8,545 nucleotides of DNA from Promethearchaeia archaeon (GTDB taxonomy: Archaea > Asgardarchaeota > Lokiarchaeia > Sigyniarchaeales > SOKP01): assembly GCA_029856445.1 (NCBI GenBank), contig JAHQWY010000156.1:1-8545 (forward strand). The letters are read 5' to 3'. This document shows, piece by piece, positions 1 to 6,673 of the stretch (its first letter is position 1; every line of letters starts with the position of its first letter). The notes beneath the pieces were generated by a model. The model had not been told where the DNA came from and did no database searches. It saw only the letters and a program-made list of their open reading frames with translations. A program made the translations under genes and the position numbers.

Positions 1-483
1 AACTCAATTGATCACCTAGAAGAAGATACATATAAGAAATTAGCTGAAATTTATCACTCATTTGAGCAAGAAGAATGGAAACCTTTTCCTAAAACGAAAG
101 AAACATTAGAAAAACTGTCAAAATATGAAGATATTAAGTTAGCCGTGTTATCTAATCACCCTAGCCGTATAATGGTTAAAAATTCATTAAAAGAATATAA
201 TCTTTTTCAATATTTTGATGCTGTCGTCACCTCTGCTGAATTTGGTAAAAGAAAACCCGATCCAGGTATCTTTCATTATACTCTAGAAAAAATGGGTTTG
301 ACAGAAAATAATGAATGTATGGTATGTGGAGATGAATACGCAGATGTTGTTGGTGGAGATAGAGCAGGCATGCAAACAATATTATGCGAACGAAAATATA
401 AATTTCCTTATGAAAGAGAGCTTGATGTACCGGATTTAATAAGAATTGAAGATATATCTGAAATTTTAGAATATTTAGATTAA
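1..483 (+). CDS. HAD-family hydrolase, 3' part (5' end outside window)
   Basis: The frame is open from base 1 to the TAA at 481-483, giving 160 residues with no start visible. The Met at base 145 is internal, because starting there would remove HAD motif II. Visible HAD motifs are motif II in LAVLSNHPS (Ser51 of the visible part), motif III Lys in GKRKPDPGIF (Lys85), and motif IV in GDEYADVVGGDRAGM (Asp111, Asp115), which binds Mg2+ in the family. The DxD nucleophile motif and most of the cap domain must lie upstream of the window. The KPDP and GD...GGD..GM pattern is that of the phosphoglycolate phosphatase/haloacid dehalogenase-like subfamily, which are soluble phosphatases or dehalogenases acting on small molecules. 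The substrate cannot be told from the sequence. The gene converges on the tRNA-Arg gene 26 bases downstream. Confidence 0.85.
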   Translation, partial: NSIDHLEEDTYKKLAEIYHSFEQEEWKPFPKTKETLEKLSKYEDIKLAVLSNHPSRIMVKNSLKEYNLFQYFDAVVTSAEFGKRKPDPGIFHYTLEKMGLTENNECMVCGDEYADVVGGDRAGMQTILCERKYKFPYERELDVPDLIRIEDISEILEYLD

Positions 484-509
484 TTAATTGTGTTTTAAAT
501 AGATTGGAA

Positions 510-610
510 TGGTCCGGGGGGGATTTGAACCCTCGATCTCCAGTGTGATACAAAATTTCACATATCTGGCTCCGCAAGCCAGCGCCCTATCCATGCTGGA
601 CTACCGGACC
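510..610 (-). tRNA. tRNA-Arg (anticodon GCG), intron-containing
   Basis: Read on the minus strand, the 101-base gene folds as a tRNA. The acceptor stem is GGTCCGG/CCGGACC with seven pairs. Then come T8 A9, a four-pair D stem GTCC/GGGC with loop AGCATGGATA, and the anticodon stem CTGGC/GCCAG with loop TTGCGGA. The anticodon GCG lies at 575-573 and reads CGC/CGU (Arg). The T arm is GAGGG-TTCAAAT-CCCCC and the discriminator is A73 (base 510). CCA is not encoded. The D arm and anticodon arm resemble archaeal tRNA-Arg(GCG). Between the anticodon arm and T arm there are 31 bases where about 5 are expected, so 26 bases are taken as an intron. Serine or leucine type II variable arms are ruled out by the anticodon. 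The T stem has one A-C mismatch (positions 50-64). Confidence 0.92.
538..563 (-). other. Putative 26-base intron in tRNA-Arg at non-canonical position 45/46
   Basis: The precursor can form a bulge-helix-bulge-like fold. CCAG at 569-566 (3' side of the anticodon stem) pairs with CTGG at 543-540. These are flanked by three-base bulges ATA (565-563) and AGA (539-537). Inside, TGTGA (562-558) pairs with TCACA (548-544) around a nine-base loop. Cutting two bases into each bulge removes exactly 26 bases and leaves a five-base variable loop ATATC. The outer exon-exon helix is weak (one G-T wobble, then an A-C mismatch), so this would be a relaxed bulge-helix-bulge. Boundaries one or two bases earlier (43/44 or 44/45, leaving AGATC) cannot be excluded from sequence alone. 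The insertion size follows directly from the tRNA fold; the splice sites are inferred from known archaeal splicing endonuclease rules. Confidence 0.75.
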
Positions 611-635
611 ATAATGAAAATCTATCTATAATTCT

Positions 636-649
636 TAATTATTAATAAT
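636..649 (-). promoter_or_regulatory. Possible TATA-like element for tRNA-Arg
   Basis: On the minus strand an A/T-only stretch (ATTATTAATAATTA) is centred about 32 bases before the tRNA 5' end at 610, a suitable distance for an archaeal TATA box. A second candidate, TTATAG, lies nearer at about 627-633. The whole 611-728 spacer is so A+T-rich that neither can be called firmly. Confidence 0.25.
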
Positions 650-684
650 TCTCTATAATACTTATACAATCGTTCTTTATAGTT

Positions 685-695
685 AAATATAATAA
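685..695 (+). promoter_or_regulatory. Possible TATA box for gltX
   Basis: AAATATAATAA lies 34-44 bases before the gltX ATG, which would place transcription start about 10 bases before the codon. There is no Shine-Dalgarno-like sequence before the ATG (GAGTTCTT only), which fits a very short leader. The 118-base spacer is shared with the divergent tRNA-Arg gene. Confidence 0.3.
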
Positions 696-728
696 AAAAG
701 TGGTTTTTGTTTTAAAATTTGAGTTCTT

Positions 729-2492
729 ATGGAAGATAAAGAGATTAAAAAAATTCTTTGGATCAACGGTTTAAAAAACGCAGTAGAATTTGGTGGTACT
801 CCAAATAAAAAAGCTGTTATGGGTAAATTAATGGCTGAAAGAGAAGATTTACGATCTCAAGTCAAGACTATAATCCCTATATTAGATCAAATCATTAAGG
901 AAATTGAGAACCTAACTTTAGAAGAACAAAAACAAAAATTATTAGAATTAGACCCACATGCTTTAGAAAAAAAGGATACTATAATAGAAGAAAAGGAGTT
1001 ACCCCCATTAGAAGATGTCGATAAGTATAAACAAGTAGTTATGCGCTTAGCCCCGTACCCCAGTGGTGCTTTACATATAGGAAATGCCAGGATGCTTGTA
1101 TTAAATGATGAATATGTAAAAAAGTATAATGGAGAACTTATATTATTTTATGATGATACGATTGGGAGTCATAAATCTCTAAGAGATAGCCCTAAGGCAA
1201 AGTACGTTTTACCGGAAGCTTATGATTTAATTCAGGAAGGGTTAAAATGGTTTGGTATAGAATATTCTAAGATTCTATATAAAAGTGACCGATTAGAGAT
1301 TTTTTATGAATATTGTGAAAAATTAATTCATGATGATATAGCATATGTATGTTTTTGCTCTGCTAATGAGTTTAGGGAAAATTATAAAAAACAAGCCAAG
1401 AATTGTCCTCATAGACAAAACACAGTAGAGAAGAATCTTACTGAATGGCGAAATATGCTTAAGGGTCAGTATAATGAAGGCGAGGTTGTAGTAAGATTAA
1501 AAACTGGGATGGACCAAGAAGATCCTGCGTTGAGAGATCACGTTATTATGAGAATTTCTGAAGCAAGCCATCCGAGAGTAGGTGAAAAATATAGAGTATG
1601 GCCGATGCTCGAATTTGCAATGGCTATTGATGATCATTTAATAGGAGCTACCCACATAATTAGAGGGATAGATCTGGTAAAAGAAGGCATTATTCAGGAA
1701 TTTGTATGGGATCATTTTGGTTGGAAAAAGGCAAAATTACTCTATTTTGGTAGATTAAATTTTTCAAAAGATTTGAAATTAAGTAAAACTGATTCTCGCA
1801 ATAATATTCAAAAGGGAATATATAAGGGATGGGATGATCCAAGAACCTGGAGTTTACAATCTCTCAAAAAACGAGGTATAAAACCAGAAGCTCTAAGAAA
1901 GACATTATTAGATCTCGGTATGTCTCAAACGAGTATAAATTTTTCAGTAAACTGGTTATATTCTAAAAATCAGGATATCATAGACAGTATCTCTGATAGA
2001 TACTTCTTTATTGAAAATCCGATATCACTTATAATTAATGATGTTCCTTCTAATGAATATATTGCTGAACCTTTGCTTCTCCCTTCAAATCCAGAAAGAG
2101 GAACGAGAAAAATTAGATGTGTTTCAAAGAACAATCAATTAAAACTATTAATCACATCTTCAGATGCAGAAAAATTGGAAAAACACCAAATACTCCGGTT
2201 AAAAGATTTAATGAATATCCAAATTCAATCAATTGACATAAGAAAAAAAATGGTCCATGCCTCTTTTCATAGTAAGGAACTTAATAGGCAATTTTCAATA
2301 ATTCATTGGCTCCCCAAAAATGATAATATAAAAGTTTCAATTGTCAAACCTGATGGTTCCATTTCAAATGGATTAGGAGAGACAAATCTCTTAACAATTC
2401 CAATGAATAAAACAATACAATTTGAACGGTACGGTTTCGTTAATCCTATCGAATTGAAAGAGAATTGTCTTTTATGTTATTTTACTCATTAA
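729..2492 (+). CDS. gltX: Glutamyl-tRNA synthetase, archaeal type
   Basis: This cytosolic class I aminoacyl-tRNA synthetase charges glutamate onto tRNA-Glu using ATP. In archaea without GlnRS the enzyme also charges tRNA-Gln, and GatDE then amidates the product; whether that applies here cannot be seen. Residues 1-80 match the archaeal GluRS N-terminal domain (NAVEFGG, KAVMGKLM). The catalytic core has the HIGH-type motif as PYPSGALHIGNARM (HIGN at 116-119), FYDDT at 140-144, and the KMSKS-type motif as KLSKT (350-354). C208, C210, C226 and H228 form a C-x-C...C-x-H pattern like the zinc site of some Glu/Gln synthetases. The archaeal/eukaryotic signature GWDDPRTWSL begins at 367, and a beta-barrel anticodon-binding C-terminus follows from about 425. 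The length of 587 fits the family. The ATG at 729 keeps the N-terminal domain complete. Confidence 0.96.
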   Translation: MEDKEIKKILWINGLKNAVEFGGTPNKKAVMGKLMAEREDLRSQVKTIIPILDQIIKEIENLTLEEQKQKLLELDPHALEKKDTIIEEKELPPLEDVDKYKQVVMRLAPYPSGALHIGNARMLVLNDEYVKKYNGELILFYDDTIGSHKSLRDSPKAKYVLPEAYDLIQEGLKWFGIEYSKILYKSDRLEIFYEYCEKLIHDDIAYVCFCSANEFRENYKKQAKNCPHRQNTVEKNLTEWRNMLKGQYNEGEVVVRLKTGMDQEDPALRDHVIMRISEASHPRVGEKYRVWPMLEFAMAIDDHLIGATHIIRGIDLVKEGIIQEFVWDHFGWKKAKLLYFGRLNFSKDLKLSKTDSRNNIQKGIYKGWDDPRTWSLQSLKKRGIKPEALRKTLLDLGMSQTSINFSVNWLYSKNQDIIDSISDRYFFIENPISLIINDVPSNEYIAEPLLLPSNPERGTRKIRCVSKNNQLKLLITSSDAEKLEKHQILRLKDLMNIQIQSIDIRKKMVHASFHSKELNRQFSIIHWLPKNDNIKVSIVKPDGSISNGLGETNLLTIPMNKTIQFERYGFVNPIELKENCLLCYFTH

Positions 2493-2601
2493 ATCTTTCA
2501 TTCTTTAGTTTCCAAAAAATACATCAAAATATCTCAATATTATGTGATGATGTGATAAAAATTTAATAATCGAGCATAAATTTATAATGGTATAAGAATA
2601 T

Positions 2602-2611
2602 TTTTTATAAG
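2602..2611 (+). promoter_or_regulatory. TATA box of the 633-residue gene
   Basis: TTTTTATAAG lies 28-37 bases before the TTG start at 2639. At normal archaeal spacing, transcription would begin within a few bases of the start codon, so the mRNA would be leaderless or nearly so. No Shine-Dalgarno sequence is present, which supports this start. The rest of the 2493-2638 spacer is plain A+T-rich sequence, apart from a short TGTGATGATGTGAT near-repeat around 2544. Confidence 0.5.
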
Positions 2612-2638
2612 ATCTGAAAAATTTTAAGAATACTTATT

Positions 2639-4540
2639 TTGATTGGCCATTTACCCTGTAAAAAATGTGGCAGTAGTTTGCCAATTATGAAAGGAACTAT
2701 CGTTCAGTGTCCTTATTGTGACGCAAAAAATTTCTACATGGAATCTTTTTACACTTTAAAATATTACATGTCAGATATATTGAATATTTCCTCTTTGTAT
2801 AAATCAAAAAAGGTAACTCCTAATGAGATTTTGAGAAGAAAAATATTAGTTGAAAATTATTTTAATGAGATTAAGTCTAATTTTGAAGAATATCGACATT
2901 TAATCATAACCAAATTAGACTCAATTAATGTAGATCCTGTAAAATTATTTTATTTAATTCGCGCATCAGGTAATTTTGAAATAATCATTGATCGGTTTTT
3001 ACTTACTTATTTAGAAGAGGACATATCTAAAAAGAAGTATCTTGAATTCAGGGATAAAGCTTATGTTATTAATAAATCACTGTTAGGTTTATACTATAGT
3101 TATTTGGCAAAAAATTCTACGGTTTATTCTAAATGCTTTAGATTTTACCAACTTGCTGAGAATAATTATCAAAATGTTGTAAATTACTGTAGAATTACAA
3201 ATTTGGAAAACTTTAATACTCTACTTTGTAAGAGAGCTAAGTTCTATTCTATATTAGTAAAATTCACCATTATTATAAGAAATATTTTAGATAAAAATCC
3301 AAAACTTTACTTAAAAAAGCTTGAAAGTTTATTACAGGATTTAGAAGAAATATATGGCAATGATATTCATATCTATAATCTACACAAACAAATAGAAGAT
3401 ATTATTCAGTTAGTACGTGATACATGTATAGTATTAAAAAATATCCGAATAGATGATCCATTTTTATCAAAAGTCCCTATTGATGAAGAACAAATATTCT
3501 CTACTGATGAAAGTCTTAATGAATTAAATCGTGTAAGAAATTGGATTAATAATCTTTCTGAAAAATATCAAAAATATCAAAATGGTCTTTTAAAGTTACA
3601 TTCAGGGAGAATTATTAAATATTTAGGCTCTTATCGTAAAGAATTTATCGCTTATAAGAGAAAAAATGCTGAAAAGCTTGATCAGGTTCTAGGTTCAATG
3701 GTTAAGAAAGCTTTAGAATCTTATAATAATGAAACTGTTGAAGCTATAGAATCTTTAAATCATCTCATGCAACAGAATATATATAATGGAAATCTCATTG
3801 AAAAATTTAAAATTGGACACGATGAATTAATTGAAATGGATGACGTACTAAAAAATTTTGTTAATAATTTATTCGAAAAACCATTGCTTAGAAATCTAGA
3901 ATCAGAATATTATAAGGAACTTCTATCAATTATTTCTGGTAAACATACTGAATTTGATAAACATATTTTAAAATACATAAATCAAATGCTTAAAGATTTC
4001 GAAGATATGAGAATGAAAAAGATTTTATCTTTAGAGGAGCAAAAAACACAATTTATTTCGGATATTAAGCCCAATCTTCAAAAACTTATTGATTTAAGCT
4101 TTACTTTAAATGGAGAAATCCTACCTTATCCACTTTTTATTGATATCAAAATCCCAAATCAAAAACTAAAGGTAAATCATCCTGAAGTTTTAACTTTAAT
4201 TATTGAAAATCCTAATATATCAGATATTAAGAATATTAAAATCTATTTCTTCATACCAGATTCATTTCAGAATAAATTGAAATTTACTAGTATAAAAAAG
4301 CTAAAAGCCAATGAAATAAGGAAAATTAAATCAAGAATTAATCCTAAAGAGAAGGGTTCTTTTCCTTCAATGGTAATGATTGAGTACCAACATATTAATA
4401 AAACATTTTGGATGCCTTCAATTAAATTCAAATTAGAAGTTGAAGAACCAAAGAAATTAATTAGTTATCCAACACCTTATAAAGATTTGTATGAAGCTCA
4501 AGTTTCAAATATTTTAAGATTTGTTAGAGGTTATGTTTAG
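2639..4540 (+). CDS. Unrecognised 633-residue protein: zinc ribbon, helical middle, beta-sandwich-like C-terminus
   Basis: I do not recognise the family. Residues 7-27 form a zinc ribbon (CKKC, 13 residues, CPYC). Residues about 40-490 are Lys/Glu/Leu/Ile-rich and predicted helical, with coiled-coil-like stretches around 220-265, 290-320 and 340-470. Residues about 490-602 look beta-rich, with short alternating strands (PLFIDIKIP, EVLTLIIENP, IKIYFFIPDSF, PSMVMIEYQ), suggesting an Ig-like or CARDB/appendage-type sandwich; this fold call is inference. There is no signal peptide or membrane segment, so it is probably cytosolic. The TTG start is chosen because the first CxxC begins six residues later, the next Met (residue 17) would remove it, an in-frame stop lies at 2615-2617, and a TATA box is correctly placed. 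A 146-base spacer separates it from gltX and a 79-base spacer from the next zinc-ribbon gene. Confidence 0.8.
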   Translation: MIGHLPCKKCGSSLPIMKGTIVQCPYCDAKNFYMESFYTLKYYMSDILNISSLYKSKKVTPNEILRRKILVENYFNEIKSNFEEYRHLIITKLDSINVDPVKLFYLIRASGNFEIIIDRFLLTYLEEDISKKKYLEFRDKAYVINKSLLGLYYSYLAKNSTVYSKCFRFYQLAENNYQNVVNYCRITNLENFNTLLCKRAKFYSILVKFTIIIRNILDKNPKLYLKKLESLLQDLEEIYGNDIHIYNLHKQIEDIIQLVRDTCIVLKNIRIDDPFLSKVPIDEEQIFSTDESLNELNRVRNWINNLSEKYQKYQNGLLKLHSGRIIKYLGSYRKEFIAYKRKNAEKLDQVLGSMVKKALESYNNETVEAIESLNHLMQQNIYNGNLIEKFKIGHDELIEMDDVLKNFVNNLFEKPLLRNLESEYYKELLSIISGKHTEFDKHILKYINQMLKDFEDMRMKKILSLEEQKTQFISDIKPNLQKLIDLSFTLNGEILPYPLFIDIKIPNQKLKVNHPEVLTLIIENPNISDIKNIKIYFFIPDSFQNKLKFTSIKKLKANEIRKIKSRINPKEKGSFPSMVMIEYQHINKTFWMPSIKFKLEVEEPKKLISYPTPYKDLYEAQVSNILRFVRGYV

Positions 4541-4584
4541 AAAAATCAAAACTGAATTCTGCCCAATAAAATTGAAATGTAAAG

Positions 4585-4597
4585 TTTTTAGTATTTA
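4585..4597 (+). promoter_or_regulatory. Weak TATA-like element before the CPBP protease gene
   Basis: TTTTTAGTATTTA lies 23-35 bases before the ATG at 4620. It is a poor TATA match. A run of seven T at 4604-4610 sits between it and the start and could be a U-rich terminator for the preceding gene. No Shine-Dalgarno sequence is visible. Confidence 0.22.
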
Positions 4598-4619
4598 GAA
4601 ATCTTTTTTTATTCTAGTA

Positions 4620-5717
4620 ATGAATGATAAAGAACTTCATAATAATAATGAAGATCAAGAATCTGTTGAATTAGATTGGGAGTTTTGTCCAATTTGTGGC
4701 CATAAAATACCAAAGATTCAAAATCTTAAATTTTGCACCAAGTGTGGTACAAATATTAAATATATTAAAGATTATAAAAAATTACCAACCACTCAAAGTC
4801 AGAATCCTTATAAATCTCCAGTGTTATATCCTCAATATCAACCAACTCCCATATATTATGTTCCTCCGAAAATTTCAGATGAAGAGTTAATAAATAATAA
4901 AGATCATAAATTATGGGGACCATCTATCTCGATAGGATTGCCCTTAGGTGCTTTTTTATTAATGAATTTTATACTGGGAGGATTCTTGGCCTTTATTACA
5001 TTTTTTACCCAAGATATGGATGATCTTCTGGAATTATTGTCAAATTCATATTTTATTTCAATTATATCTATATTTGAATTAATTTTTATAATCGTTCCAG
5101 TGATATATATCCGTAAATATCTTAAAAATCCAACTATTAAAAATTCTCTAATCCTATTAGGATTTACTTCAAGAAATTATGATAGAAAACGTATTACAAA
5201 AGAAATTTTAATAGGCTTGGGTTTTGCTGTGATAGGAGTCATACTAGTAGTATCTGTGTCAATTTTTATTGAGGTGATTATAGAAATATTTTTTCGAGTT
5301 GAAATAGTTCAGGATTCTACAGAATTAACAGGTGATATTCTACCACCAGATATACCAAGCTTAATCATTTTTTGTATAGTTATGATATTGTTAATCGGAA
5401 CTTCAGAAGAGATACTATTCAGAGGATTTATGCAAAAAGGATTAGTACGGAGTTTAGGCAGTAAATGGGGAATTATTATAACTGCTTTTTTATTTGCGAT
5501 GATTCATTTAATTGGTATCCTATTTTTTGCCTTGGAGGATCCATTTCTCTTTATAATATCTTTTCTTTTGGCTTTTCTTCCTTACTTTGCAATATCTTTA
5601 ATGCTAGGTTTGCTTTACCATTGGAGAGAAGAAAATTTAATTGCAAATGTAATTTGTCATGGTGTATATAATACTTTAACAATTATTTTAGCTTATATAT
5701 TATATATTGTGTTTTAA
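4620..5717 (+). CDS. Zinc-ribbon CPBP-family intramembrane glutamic protease
   Basis: The family (CPBP/CAAX protease, Abi, Rce1-like) consists of multi-pass membrane proteases; the eukaryotic and archaeal members studied use a catalytic Glu and His. Residues 23-42 form a cytosolic zinc ribbon (CPIC ... CTKC). A Pro/Tyr/Gln-rich linker (about 55-85) leads to the membrane domain, with hydrophobic segments near 104-129, 145-165, 196-222, 246-262, 283-303, 306-334 and 339-362. Motif 1 is EEILFR (Glu263, Glu264, Arg268), motif 2 is FAMIH (Phe292, His296), and motif 3 is HGVYN (His347, Asn351). All key residues are present, so activity is expected. The substrate is unknown: prenyl-protein processing, peptide maturation and signalling roles are all known in the family. 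The gene is same-strand with its neighbours, 23 bases before mtxX. Confidence 0.9.
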   Translation: MNDKELHNNNEDQESVELDWEFCPICGHKIPKIQNLKFCTKCGTNIKYIKDYKKLPTTQSQNPYKSPVLYPQYQPTPIYYVPPKISDEELINNKDHKLWGPSISIGLPLGAFLLMNFILGGFLAFITFFTQDMDDLLELLSNSYFISIISIFELIFIIVPVIYIRKYLKNPTIKNSLILLGFTSRNYDRKRITKEILIGLGFAVIGVILVVSVSIFIEVIIEIFFRVEIVQDSTELTGDILPPDIPSLIIFCIVMILLIGTSEEILFRGFMQKGLVRSLGSKWGIIITAFLFAMIHLIGILFFALEDPFLFIISFLLAFLPYFAISLMLGLLYHWREENLIANVICHGVYNTLTIILAYILYIVF

Positions 5718-5721
5718 ATTA
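5711..5721 (+). promoter_or_regulatory. Possible TATA-like element for the mtxX-like gene
   Basis: GTTTTAAATTA overlaps the stop codon of the protease gene and lies 20-30 bases before the ATG at 5741. It could give a leaderless mtxX transcript independent of the protease gene. The alternative is read-through from upstream, since the gap is only 23 bases and has no Shine-Dalgarno sequence. Confidence 0.28.
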
Positions 5722-5740
5722 GAATAAACTGATTTATCAT

Positions 5741-6595
5741 ATGAAAATTTTAAAGAAATTTGAAATATTGGCAAGAGGTAAAAGTGGAAAAATAGGAATC
5801 GGTCTTGGAACATCCGAATTTCATAATCGTAAAATTCTAACGGCAATTTTCAATTTCTTGGAAAAATATTCACCAGAGTTCTATGTTTTTGGTAATAAAG
5901 AATCTTTAAACCACATAAAGGATGAAATTAATACAAATTACGAGTCAAGTATTTTTTTAATTCATTCTAAATTACCTGAGAAGAGTATTTTTGAATTTCT
6001 TAAAGACAATACAATTAATAGTGTAATTCGAGGTTCATTAAGTTCTAATAAATTCTTGGAAAATTTAAAAGAACAATTAAATGTAGAAGTTATAAATAGA
6101 TTAGCATTACTTGAAACAGTTGACGGGTATCAGTTTTTTTATGGTCCTGTAGGTATAGATGAATGCAATAATATAGATGATAAAATAGAATTCTTAGAAA
6201 ACACAAAAAAACAACTAGAATTACTAAAAATAGAGCCTATTATTAGTATATTAAGCGGAGGGAGACTTGGGGATATAGGAAGGACGAGTACTATTGATAC
6301 ATCAATTATGATTGGAGAAAAAACTGTTGCCATAATGAAGGAACGATATCCAAATTTAGCAATAACTCATGATGAAATTTTAATTGAGAATGCTATTAAA
6401 AATAAATCTAACATAATCATTGCTCCTGATGGAATTTCAGGGAATTTAATCTATCGAACTTTGGTTCATTTAGGTGGAGGAAAAGCGTATGGTGCTATAT
6501 ATATGAATTTGGAAAAAATAATTATAGATACTTCAAGAGTAGGTGAATTAACTGAAATTGAAGGAGCACTTCTTTTAGCTTTAGCATTGTCTTAA
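5741..6595 (+). CDS. mtxX: MtxX / methanogenesis marker protein 4 family protein
   Basis: The protein has the conserved pattern of MtxX (methanogenesis marker 4), which is distantly related to the phosphate acetyl/butyryl transferase fold. Visible blocks are IGIGLGTSE near the N-terminus (18-26), VIRGSLSS (95-102), YGPVGIDEC (134-142), ILSGGRLGDIGR (170-181), IIAPDGISGNLIYRTL (226-241), LGGGKAYGA (244-252) and DTSR (263-266). The length of 284 is complete for the family. It is predicted soluble and cytosolic. The biochemical role is not established: the name comes from its occurrence in methanogens and its link to corrinoid methyltransferase genes in Methanosarcina. No methanogenesis or methyltransferase gene is visible within this window, so a role in methane formation here should not be assumed. 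It follows the CPBP protease gene by 23 bases and ends before a converging gene. Confidence 0.85.
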   Translation: MKILKKFEILARGKSGKIGIGLGTSEFHNRKILTAIFNFLEKYSPEFYVFGNKESLNHIKDEINTNYESSIFLIHSKLPEKSIFEFLKDNTINSVIRGSLSSNKFLENLKEQLNVEVINRLALLETVDGYQFFYGPVGIDECNNIDDKIEFLENTKKQLELLKIEPIISILSGGRLGDIGRTSTIDTSIMIGEKTVAIMKERYPNLAITHDEILIENAIKNKSNIIIAPDGISGNLIYRTLVHLGGGKAYGAIYMNLEKIIIDTSRVGELTEIEGALLLALALS

Positions 6596-6614
6596 ACAAT
6601 CTTTTAAAAATACT

Positions 6615-6634
6615 CTTTTAATAAAAGTTTTTTT
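6615..6634 (+). terminator. Hairpin plus T-run after mtxX
   Basis: CTTTT (6615-6619) and AAAAG (6623-6627) can pair around a three-base loop and are followed by seven T (6628-6634). This lies about 20 bases after the mtxX stop, in the 78-base gap between converging genes. The hairpin is weak (one C-G pair), but archaeal termination depends mainly on the U-tract, so termination here is plausible. Confidence 0.4.
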
Positions 6635-6673
6635 GTATTTGATTTGAAATGTTCCGAAATTCTAGTTTAATAC

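Noticed and set aside
544..562. Type II (Leu/Ser-like) long variable arm in the tRNA
   Set aside because: The anticodon GCG and the D-arm pattern are those of tRNA-Arg, and the CCAG/CTGG pairing fits an intron better.
227..577. Minus-strand open frame of 116 codons across the HAD gene and tRNA
   Set aside because: It is antisense to clear HAD motifs and runs into the tRNA; its composition is not protein-like.
2541..2556. TGTGATGATGTGAT near-repeat as a regulatory repeat
   Set aside because: It is too short and occurs once; chance is likely in A+T-rich spacer.
4604..4610. Run of seven T as a firm terminator of the 633-residue gene
   Set aside because: It lies between the weak TATA element and start of the next gene, with no hairpin, so it is mentioned only as a possibility.
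4696..4890. 64-codon plus-strand frame inside the protease gene
   Set aside because: It is a shadow in another frame; the zinc ribbon and CPBP motifs are in the main frame.
5465..5671. 68-codon plus-strand frame inside the protease gene
   Set aside because: It overlaps the catalytic motif region of the CPBP domain in a different frame and has no start signal of its own.
6139..6333. 64-codon minus-strand frame in mtxX
   Set aside because: It is antisense to conserved MtxX blocks and has no promoter-like element.
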